Shown here: positions 1 to 5,406 of the stretch, piece after piece
Numbering within the stretch: the first letter of the stretch is position 1
Layout of the letters: the number at the start of each line of letters is the position of its first letter
DNA from: an uncultured Ruminococcus sp.
Lineage (GTDB): Bacteria; Bacillota; Clostridia; Oscillospirales; Ruminococcaceae
Assembly: GCA_947176565.1 (NCBI GenBank)
Contig: CAMWRC010000104.1
Span: forward strand, 1-5,406
Direction: 5' to 3'
Length of the DNA: 5,406 nt
Position numbers and translations under genes: made by a program
Notes under the pieces: generated by a model
The model's input: only the letters and a program-made list of their open reading frames with translations
The model's database searches: none
What the model was told of the DNA's origin: nothing

Positions 1-1
1 A

Positions 2-79
2 GCAGGCAGCAGCACAGCAGTATATGTGAGCAGTCTCGGTAAGGAATATATATCTATACATGAGTATTCTGGAAAATAA
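2..79 (+). CDS. Possible C-terminal tail of an upstream gene, partial at the left edge
   Basis: From the left edge a frame stays open for 25 codons and ends in TAA at 77-79. The residues have a plausible soluble-protein composition and codon choice similar to the certain genes here, ending in the string EYISIHEYSGK. That ending loosely recalls the small C-terminal domain of BofC-type sporulation proteins, where a Tyr-x-x-x-Glu-Tyr-x-Gly-Lys segment occurs, but the stretch is far too short to assign. No start can be seen, because it would lie outside the window. An open frame of 25 codons can occur by chance, so this is only a candidate. The alternative is that the left edge is non-coding. Confidence 0.3.
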   Translation, partial: AGSSTAVYVSSLGKEYISIHEYSGK

Positions 80-653
80 GAATATAACCATGAAAGCTGT
101 AAAGCTTATGTTCGGACATTATATAAACAGCGTGATGAATGCGGGATATGATGCCCTTATTTCCGGTCTTACCAAAAAATGGAGCTGTGGGCGGCAGGTG
201 ATGCAGATATTTTGTTCCGCATCAGGAATTGCTGTATGTTCGATAATTCTGTTGCTGTGATTGCTTTTTTCTATGGGAAAAATTATTTTTCAGGCACAGG
301 ACAGACTGTCCGGTATGCTGAACAGAGAAATAAATCGGTTTGTATGTTCAGTATGAATGATGTGTATTCTATTATGAAATATTCCAGTACGGACAAAAAC
401 GCCATACGGGCAGAAAAATGGAATATCAGTCTGAACATACTGAAACCAATGAAATAACCGCCAATAATATTATATCACAATAAAAAAATTTTTCAAGAGT
501 AAATGAAAAGAATTTTTAATAAAATTCAGCACTGATGATTCAACGGTTTCCGGAATTTTTATTTGAATTTTTTCGCCCGTAATCATGTGAATAAACAGGT
601 TGCTTTTTGAATGTCTTAGTATATCTGAGCGTATATTGAAAGGGGTTTTTATT
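80..653. other. AT-rich stretch without a confident gene; possible decayed coding remnant
   Basis: No convincing gene was found on either strand in this stretch of over 550 bases. The forward frame with ATG codons at 60 and 90 runs to a TGA at 258-260. Read through that stop, it continues through a hydrophobic run and a plausible polar segment (ATG at 273, MGKIIFQAQDRLSGMLNREI) to a second TGA at 354-356. Another forward frame is open to about 457 but has no ribosome binding site, and its composition is not protein-like. The pattern fits either an eroded gene for a small membrane protein or chance open frames. Bases 460-650 are very AT-rich and should hold the promoter of the rightward unit, but I see no clean -35/-10 pair. 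A small AT-rich inverted repeat (GAATTTT at 510-516, AAAATTC at 521-527) is present and is too weak to call a terminator. Confidence 0.4.
638..645 (+). promoter_or_regulatory. Ribosome binding site fixing the start of the LCP-like gene
   Basis: The sequence GAAAGGGG sits 8 nt before the ATG at 654. The longer in-frame alternative, a TTG at 600, has no purine-rich site at a suitable distance and would put 18 extra residues ahead of the basic, lysine-rich N-terminus that normally precedes a membrane anchor. This decides the start at 654. Confidence 0.8.
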
Positions 654-1562
654 ATGTCAAGAAAGAAAAAAAGAGCAGGAAGTATTGCCGTACCATATCT
701 GGTGACAATTTTTATCGGCATACTGATTATCGGCGGAGGAACGTTTATTCTTCTTAAGCATCTCGGCATACTCGGCAACAGCAAAGAACTTGTCGAGCCG
801 ACTCCTCGTCAGGTGGATATTACATCATATGCTGATAACCACAGCATATTGATGATACTTGACGAGCCGGATTTAAGATGCAAATCAACGTTCATGCTTA
901 TCCGCTCCATACCGAAAGACAAAAAGATTGTATATGTGGGAATACCTACAAATACTATAGCAGTTATCAATGGTGTACAGCAGAGTATAGGTTCTGCTTA
1001 TGAAAAAGGCGGTACGTCATCAGCAATGGAATTTGCCGAAACAGTATTTGGTATCGAAATCGACCGCTATATGGTTTTCAATTCAAAGGCTCTTATAAAA
1101 GCCGGAGATATAATCGGCGGTGTCGAGTATCCAATATCGTCCGATATAGCAGGATTCAACGGTGACGGTTCAGAACAGTATCTCAATTCAGAGCAGATTG
1201 AAAAGCTTATCACATATGCTATGTACAGCGACGGCGAAGTTGAACGTGCATACGTTGTAAGCTCCGTGGCTTCAGCTATGATAAATCAGGTGGACGGACT
1301 CAGAATTGCGGATAATCTTGATTCCAGCTTCACTACTATTATAAATATGATTGATACGGATATAACAGCGGTTGACTATAAACAGCATAAGGTTGCGCTT
1401 AAAAATATGTTCTCAAGAGGAAGCGGAATCGCATCATTTGTGATACTTGAGGGTGAAAGCGCATATGATGAATATATTCCCAATGCTGAATTTCTTGACA
1501 AGTTCAGAAGAACATATTACAATTATGACGAAGGCGATAAAGAAGAGGAAAATAAAAAATAA
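654..1562 (+). CDS. Membrane-anchored LCP (LytR-CpsA-Psr)-like protein with altered active-site motifs
   Basis: A 302-residue protein. Residues 1-10 are basic (MSRKKKRAGS) and are followed by one membrane segment at about 12-35, so the rest should face outside the membrane. Residues about 64-215 follow the order of the LCP fold: a hydrophobic first strand (ILMILDEPD, 65-73), KSTFMLI (77-83), VYVGIPTNT (93-101), a Gly-Gly followed by a helix and GIEIDRYMVFN (133-143), GGVEYPI (155-161), and DGEVERAYVVSSV (193-205). True LCP enzymes transfer wall teichoic acid or other glycopolymers from lipid carriers to peptidoglycan. They carry Arg-Ser-Asp-Thr and Ile-Pro-Arg-Asp-Thr at the second and third of these places; here these read Lys-Ser-Thr-Phe and Ile-Pro-Thr-Asn-Thr. 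The Asp of IDxY (D137) is kept. No LytR_C domain follows; the C-terminus is a charged Asp/Glu/Lys tail. First gene of a probable three-gene unit. The LCP assignment rests on motif order, not a search; a non-catalytic envelope protein is the likeliest role. Confidence 0.7.
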   Translation: MSRKKKRAGSIAVPYLVTIFIGILIIGGGTFILLKHLGILGNSKELVEPTPRQVDITSYADNHSILMILDEPDLRCKSTFMLIRSIPKDKKIVYVGIPTNTIAVINGVQQSIGSAYEKGGTSSAMEFAETVFGIEIDRYMVFNSKALIKAGDIIGGVEYPISSDIAGFNGDGSEQYLNSEQIEKLITYAMYSDGEVERAYVVSSVASAMINQVDGLRIADNLDSSFTTIINMIDTDITAVDYKQHKVALKNMFSRGSGIASFVILEGESAYDEYIPNAEFLDKFRRTYYNYDEGDKEEENKK

Positions 1563-1595
1563 AAAACACACTGATAAAATAAAGGAAAATAAATC

Positions 1596-2366
1596 ATGAC
1601 TGTATATAATATATTTGATACTCATGCGCACTATGCTGACCATGCCTTTGATGCTGACCGCCATGAGATTCTTGAAAAACTTCCGGAAACAGGCGTAAGT
1701 CTTGTTATGCTTGCTTCCTCCTGTGCTGAGGATATTGCCGGAAACGCCGCAATATCAGAGCAGTATGACTATATATATACATCGGCAGGCGTTCACCCTG
1801 AATTTGCTGATTCAGTTTCTGACGATTATCTTGATATTATCCGTGAAACCGTCAGAAAATATCCGAAACTGAAAGCTATAGGCGAAATAGGTCTTGATTA
1901 TCACTATGACGGATACGACCGCGCAAAGCAGATAAAGCTGTTTGAAGAACAGATTGTATTCGCAAATGAAAATAATCTCCCTGTTATTGTTCACAGCCGC
2001 GATGCCTGCGAAGATACTTTGAATATACTGAAAAAGTACAAGCCGCGTGGAGTGGTTCACTGTTTCAGCGGTTCGGCAGAGACGGCGCAGGAAATTCTTA
2101 AACTTGGTATGTATATCGGATTTACCGGCGTTATTACGTTCAAAAATGCAAAAAAGGCTCTGAAAGCTCTTGAAGCTGTTCCACTTGACAGACTCGTTCT
2201 GGAAACAGATTGTCCTTATATGTCGCCTGTGCCGTTCAGGGGAAAACGCAGCGACAGTTCCATGATAGTATATACCGCGGCGAAAGCTGCTGAAATAAAA
2301 GGTCTGGACGTTCAGGAGCTTCTGAATATTACGAGTGAAAACGGAAGGGAATTATATTCTATATAA
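1596..2366 (+). CDS. tatD: TatD-family metal-dependent hydrolase (putative DNase)
   Basis: A 256-residue protein, typical length for the family, starting at ATG 1596 with AAAGGA about 9 nt upstream. TatD proteins are cytoplasmic TIM-barrel hydrolases of the amidohydrolase type that bind two divalent metals; several act as 3'-5' exonucleases or DNases. All expected motifs are visible: DTHAH with metal ligands H10 and H12, AGVHPEF (H67), GEIGLDY with E97, VIVHSRDA with H133, VVHCFSGS with H155, and LETDCPYM with D205, followed by PVPFRGKR. The usual Asn-Glu-Pro after RGKR is replaced by Ser-Asp-Ser, a minor deviation away from the metal site. The gap to the preceding gene is 33 nt with no terminator, so it is probably cotranscribed. 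The family call is secure. Which substrate it acts on (DNA repair, tRNA processing or D-aminoacyl-tRNA editing have been suggested for relatives) cannot be told from sequence. Confidence 0.95.
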   Translation: MTVYNIFDTHAHYADHAFDADRHEILEKLPETGVSLVMLASSCAEDIAGNAAISEQYDYIYTSAGVHPEFADSVSDDYLDIIRETVRKYPKLKAIGEIGLDYHYDGYDRAKQIKLFEEQIVFANENNLPVIVHSRDACEDTLNILKKYKPRGVVHCFSGSAETAQEILKLGMYIGFTGVITFKNAKKALKALEAVPLDRLVLETDCPYMSPVPFRGKRSDSSMIVYTAAKAAEIKGLDVQELLNITSENGRELYSI

Positions 2367-2403
2367 ACACCTTTTCTGAGAATTGATTTAGGGAGCAATA
2401 ACT

Positions 2404-3171
2404 ATGTATTACTGCTATGGCATATCTGATAAGGGCGTTATGCCCCATAATGAGGACGCACTGATGATGAGTGATTTTGTACTGACACACGGTTCAGGAG
2501 AATGCAGTATCAAGCCTCCGTTTATTCTTGCTGTTGCGGACGGCGTGTCAGGCGAATGTGCCGGCGAGCTTGCATCTGCTATGTGTCTCAGTATGGTAAA
2601 GGAAATCAACGATTTCCGCCGTGATTCTCTTGAGAACAGCATAATGGAGATTCATGAAAGGCTTGCGGAATTTGGCAGGAATGATTCCGAAAGCAGAAAT
2701 ATGCAGACGACATTGTGCGGTATTTCAGTAGATACAGGCGGTGTGATAACATCTTTCAATGCAGGAGATTCACGGCTTTATCGCTTTCATGACGGCTGTC
2801 TCGAACAGATAACCCGCGACCAGTCGCTCGTCCAGCTTCTGTATGAGGAAGGGAAAATCACTCCCGAAGAACGCAGAACTCATGCAAGACGGAATATTAT
2901 TTTCCCTGTTATCGGGAATATCAAGGATTCCCCGATGGTTGAAATCCGCGATGTTCCGGAAATTACGGAAAACGGCGATATATTGATGCTGTGTACGGAC
3001 GGTCTTTCTGATTATCTCTCAGACGATGAAATAAAAGAGATACTTGAACGTTCCGGAAGTCTGCATGAAAAGCTTGATATACTCATGGAAACCGCTCTGA
3101 AAAACGGAAGTAAAGATAATATATCAATAATTCTTGTATCGCCTGAACAGCGTGAGGAAATCACTCTTTAA
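2404..3171 (+). CDS. PP2C-family (PPM) serine/threonine protein phosphatase
   Basis: A 255-residue soluble protein consisting of a single PP2C catalytic domain, with no membrane segment and no sensor domain. The start is ATG 2404 with GGGAG 8 nt upstream. Motifs in order: SDKGVMPHNEDAL (8-20), ILAVADGVSGECAGELAS (41-58), TTLCGI (102-107), NAGDSRLYRF (119-128), ITRDQSLVQLLYEEGKIT (136-153), LMLCTDGLSDYLSDDEI (194-210) and SKDNISIILV (236-245). The metal-binding acidic residues expected in PPM enzymes (D18, D46, D199, D238) are all present, so metal-dependent phosphatase activity is likely. Two positions differ from bacterial PrpC/Stp-type enzymes: the motif 1 Arg is Met13, and the usual Asp-His-Ser is Asp-Gln-Ser (139-141). 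The common partners, rlmN and a PASTA-type kinase gene, are not next to it in this window, so the substrate is unknown. Last gene of the rightward unit, directly before a strong terminator. Confidence 0.92.
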   Translation: MYYCYGISDKGVMPHNEDALMMSDFVLTHGSGECSIKPPFILAVADGVSGECAGELASAMCLSMVKEINDFRRDSLENSIMEIHERLAEFGRNDSESRNMQTTLCGISVDTGGVITSFNAGDSRLYRFHDGCLEQITRDQSLVQLLYEEGKITPEERRTHARRNIIFPVIGNIKDSPMVEIRDVPEITENGDILMLCTDGLSDYLSDDEIKEILERSGSLHEKLDILMETALKNGSKDNISIILVSPEQREEITL

Positions 3172-3188
3172 AAGCTGATATGAACGGC

Positions 3189-3222
3189 AAAGCCCTCCGG
3201 AGCAGAATCCGGAGGGCTTTTT
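3189..3222 (+). terminator. Rho-independent terminator between convergent genes
   Basis: A perfect 12-bp stem (AAAGCCCTCCGG at 3189-3200 and CCGGAGGGCTTT at 3209-3220) with an 8-nt loop ends in a run of five T (3218-3222). It lies 18 nt after the stop of the PP2C gene and ends the rightward unit. The hairpin also lies just past the spoIVA stop (3224-3226, other strand), so it may stop leftward transcripts too. In that direction the stem is followed by only three T and then GCC, so termination there should be weaker. Confidence 0.93.
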
Positions 3223-3223
3223 A

Positions 3224-4699
3224 TTACAGAATAAAGCATATAAGTCCGCCGCAGCCCTCATTTATGATACGTTCAAGAGTTTCCTGAAGTTTCATACGGG
3301 CTTCAACAGGCATTTTGCAGAGTTTATTGTGAAGTCCCTCATTTACAAGTTCATGGAGCGACTTTCCGAATATATTGCTCTCCCATATTCTGGTGGGGTC
3401 GTCGTCAAATCCGTCAAGCAGATACATTATCAGTTCCTCAGATTGCTTTTCCGTGCCGACAATAGGGGAGACAGCAGTATTTATATTTGCTTTCATCATA
3501 TGTATGGACGGAGCAGATGCTTTCAGCTTTACGCCGTATTTCCCGCCCTGCTTGATGATTTTCGGCTCGTCAAGAGTAAGTTCACTGAGTTCGGGCATGA
3601 CGATTCCGTATCCTGTAGCTTCGACTTCGGCGAGTGCAGGAGCAATACGGGCATATTTTTTCTTGATTTCGTTCATTTCCATAAGCAGGGGCATGAGGTC
3701 GCTCTCACTTGATAATTCTATTCCTGTTGCCTCTCCGATTATCTTGTAAAACAGACTGCTGTCGAGTTCGGCAGTAATCGTGACTGCTCCTTTTCCGAGG
3801 TCTATAGCTGTTGTTGACGCGTTTATGATATGCGGACACTGAGCAATAGCTTCAGCAGCTGATTCAGCTTCACGTACAAGTTTAATATCCTTTGCGGATT
3901 CGCGTATGCAGTCAAGTATTTCTGATTTAAGCCAGTGTCCCTTTTCAAGAGTATTTATCCACTTTGCCATACGTATATTTATTTCACGTACTGGAAAGCT
4001 GTACAGGATTTCTCTCATGATTTCTCGTATATCGCTTTCATCAAGGCTGAGACAGTTTACAGGTATGACTTTTGTGTCGTATTTATCGGACAGATGTGCG
4101 GCAAGATTTTTCGCCTCGGAAGCGGACGGATTTACTGTATTCATTACAACGACGAAAGGCTTTCCCAAATCTTTCAGTTCGTTGATTACCCTTTCCTCAC
4201 AGTCCTCGTATTCTCCGCGCGGAATATCCGATATAGTTCCGTCTGTTGTAACTACAAGTCCGATTGTCGAATGGTCGGTAATGACTTTCTGAGTTCCTAT
4301 TTCCGCCGCCATATTGAACGGTATTTCCTCATCAAACCATGAAGTCATAACCATACGGGGCTGTTCATTCTCGATATATCCGATAGAACTCGGAACTATA
4401 TAGCCTACACAGTCTATCAGCCGGACATTGAACGATGCACCGTCTCCGAGTGAAACTTCAACAGCTTCTTCCGGAATGAATTTCGGTTCAGTAGTCATGA
4501 TGGTTTTTCCAGCGGCGGACTGCGGAAGTTCATCAACAGCGCGTTCACGCATAAATTCGCTTTTAATGTTCGGAATTACAAGAGTTTCCATGAAACGTTT
4601 GATAAACGTTGATTTTCCGGTGCGTACCGGACCGACAACGCCTATATAAATATCTCCGCCTGTACGTTCGGATATGCTTGAATAAATATCTTTAGCCAT
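3224..4699 (-). CDS. spoIVA: SpoIVA, spore coat morphogenetic ATPase
   Basis: A 491-residue protein, almost the same length as the Bacillus subtilis protein (492). SpoIVA is made in the mother cell, binds at the forespore surface (through SpoVM in Bacillus), hydrolyses ATP and polymerises into the basement layer on which the coat is built. Visible features are a Walker A motif, GPVRTGKST, at 23-31 with K29; a KTIMTTEPKFIP segment (65-76) that fits the sensor-threonine region; Walker B RLIDCVGY (93-100) with D96; and VVTTDGTISDIPRGEYEDCE (149-168) plus VVVMNTVNP (183-191) in the GTPase-like domain. The middle and C-terminal domains follow, ending in the conserved hydrophobic tail GGLICFIL. The start is set by AAAGGAAA (4704-4711, complement) just before ATG 4699. 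It lies 26 nt downstream of the sipL-like gene with no terminator, so the two are probably cotranscribed. Expression is probably mother-cell specific (sigma-E in relatives), but the promoter lies outside the window. Confidence 0.97.
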   Translation of the reverse strand: MAKDIYSSISERTGGDIYIGVVGPVRTGKSTFIKRFMETLVIPNIKSEFMRERAVDELPQSAAGKTIMTTEPKFIPEEAVEVSLGDGASFNVRLIDCVGYIVPSSIGYIENEQPRMVMTSWFDEEIPFNMAAEIGTQKVITDHSTIGLVVTTDGTISDIPRGEYEDCEERVINELKDLGKPFVVVMNTVNPSASEAKNLAAHLSDKYDTKVIPVNCLSLDESDIREIMREILYSFPVREINIRMAKWINTLEKGHWLKSEILDCIRESAKDIKLVREAESAAEAIAQCPHIINASTTAIDLGKGAVTITAELDSSLFYKIIGEATGIELSSESDLMPLLMEMNEIKKKYARIAPALAEVEATGYGIVMPELSELTLDEPKIIKQGGKYGVKLKASAPSIHMMKANINTAVSPIVGTEKQSEELIMYLLDGFDDDPTRIWESNIFGKSLHELVNEGLHNKLCKMPVEARMKLQETLERIINEGCGGLICFIL

Positions 4700-4725
4700 A
4701 ATTTTTCCTTTCAGTTGTAGTAATC

Positions 4726-5406
4726 TCAGTCCACTATCGGTATGAGCAGCATTTTTCCCTTTTCGATATGTTCGGAGGTAAGCTCATTTTCTTCCATTAT
4801 TGCGGAAACCTCAGTGCTGAAACGTTTTGCTGCGTCCCATATATCCTCGTTGTCTGCTCCGAAATAGAGTTTTACAGCATAGTCGCCGTCGCGTTTCTTT
4901 CTTGATGAATCATCAATTGAAATATCAATAAGAGCCTTTGCTCCGGCAGATGAATCAGCTGTTATTTTTACTGAAATATCGGCACGTGCATTCAGAACAC
5001 CAGTATCGGATATATTATACGATACAGCAATATCTGTTATTTCAGCCGAAACAGCACATTCGGAAAGGTCGTCGCCGATTTCTATAGTCTGCTCAAATGC
5101 TTCATCGCGGTCAGGCATGGAAACAGCTCCGGAAGAATCTTCGGCAGCCATTGAATATGTCAGCATACCGGATATTATTACAGATGTTCCGTCATTTCCG
5201 AGACGTGTATTTATATTTTTCGGAGTACACCACATCGCGTATATCTTATGCGGAACACTGTCTCCCTCGGCGATTTTCGCGCTGTGCCGGAAAACTTCCG
5301 CATATACGGCAGACGGCAGATCGCCGTGTATATCTGCGGCTTCAAGTTCGCTTGGATAAATTGTGGAATAGGCATCGGCAGCAACCATGACTTCCGCAGG
5401 CTTTAC
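4726..5406 (-). CDS. sipL: SipL-like SPOCS (DUF3794) and LysM protein, 5' end missing at window edge
   Basis: The frame ends in TGA at 4726-4728 and is open to the right edge, giving 226 residues of a longer protein. The internal ATG at 5386-5388 is not the real start: the frame continues upstream as VKPAEV, and no ribosome binding site precedes it. Counting from that Met, DAYSTIYPSELE (5-16) matches the end of a SPOCS repeat. Residues about 68-145 form a beta-rich SPOCS domain (VIISGMLTYSM, then EAFEQTIEIG, then GVLNARADISVKI). Residues about 172-218 are a LysM domain (VKLYFGADNEDIWDAAKRF through KMLLIP) at the extreme C-terminus. SPOCS domains occur in clostridial spore coat proteins. In C. 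difficile, SipL carries this architecture and binds SpoIVA through its LysM domain, and both are required for coat localisation. The position directly upstream of spoIVA strengthens the call. The alternative is a generic DUF3794/LysM coat protein that is not an ortholog. Confidence 0.85.
   Translation of the reverse strand, partial: VKPAEVMVAADAYSTIYPSELEAADIHGDLPSAVYAEVFRHSAKIAEGDSVPHKIYAMWCTPKNINTRLGNDGTSVIISGMLTYSMAAEDSSGAVSMPDRDEAFEQTIEIGDDLSECAVSAEITDIAVSYNISDTGVLNARADISVKITADSSAGAKALIDISIDDSSRKKRDGDYAVKLYFGADNEDIWDAAKRFSTEVSAIMEENELTSEHIEKGKMLLIPIVD

Noticed and set aside
179..457. A 92-codon forward open frame as a gene
   Set aside because: No Shine-Dalgarno sequence before its ATG (the preceding bases are ACCAAAAA), no recognisable domain, and its composition does not look like a protein of this genome.
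510..527. AT-only inverted repeat as a terminator
   Set aside because: A 7-bp stem with only one G-C pair and no following T-run is too weak.
607..637. A promoter made of TTGAAT (607-612) and TATATT (632-637)
   Set aside because: The spacer would be 19 nt and transcription would start inside or after the ribosome binding site of the gene at 654, so it cannot serve that gene well.
600..653. Extended N-terminus of the LCP-like protein from a TTG at 600
   Set aside because: The ATG at 654 has a strong GAAAGGGG site at ideal distance and is followed by a typical basic segment and membrane anchor; the TTG has no ribosome binding site.
470..784. Leftward open frame of 104 codons overlapping the start of the LCP-like gene
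   Set aside because: It runs antisense to a well-supported gene start and its ribosome binding site, and it shows no family motif; it is a shadow frame.
3329..4342. Several rightward open frames of 120-135 codons inside spoIVA
   Set aside because: They are antisense to spoIVA, whose full length, Walker motifs and C-terminal tail are clear; the long frames are a by-product of its codon use.
5386..5388. ATG at 5386-5388 (complement) as the start of the sipL-like gene
   Set aside because: The frame stays open to the window edge, no ribosome binding site precedes it, and the start would cut into a SPOCS repeat.
1..5406. CRISPR arrays, tRNA or rRNA genes, insertion sequences, attachment sites
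   Set aside because: No regularly spaced repeats, cloverleaf-like segments, transposase motifs or terminal inverted repeats were seen on either strand.

Overview
The window looks like chromosomal DNA from an endospore-forming Firmicute of the class Clostridia, possibly a Ruminococcus/Oscillospiraceae-type organism. Evidence for this is the moderate-to-low GC content, the purine-rich Shine-Dalgarno sites before most genes, and a spoIVA gene directly behind a gene for a SPOCS (DUF3794) plus LysM protein. That last protein type is the clostridial SpoIVA partner SipL. The genus is inference; the spore-former assignment is well supported by SpoIVA.

Layout. Bases 1-653 hold no confident gene. A 25-residue open tail at the left edge may be the end of a gene that starts outside the window, and the rest is AT-rich with short, interrupted frames that may be a decayed gene. 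Bases 654-3171 carry three rightward genes with gaps of 33 and 37 nt and no terminator between them, so they are probably one transcript: a membrane-anchored, degenerate LytR-CpsA-Psr (LCP)-like protein, a TatD-family metal-dependent hydrolase, and a small soluble PP2C-type Ser/Thr phosphatase. A strong hairpin with a T-run (3189-3222) closes this unit.

Bases 3224-5406 are on the opposite strand, read right to left: the 3' part of a sipL-like gene cut by the right edge, then complete spoIVA 26 nt downstream. The two units converge on the hairpin, which lies directly beside the spoIVA stop codon.

How the genes fit together. SpoIVA is the ATP-hydrolysing protein that polymerises into the basal layer of the spore coat around the forespore. 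In Clostridioides difficile, SipL binds SpoIVA through its LysM domain and is needed for coat attachment. The linkage here suggests a two-gene coat-basement module. The rightward trio has no obvious shared pathway; TatD and PP2C are general housekeeping or signalling types. The most notable features are two apparently altered active sites: an LCP-like protein lacking the usual metal- and phosphate-binding residues, and a PP2C phosphatase lacking the usual phosphate-binding arginine of motif 1.
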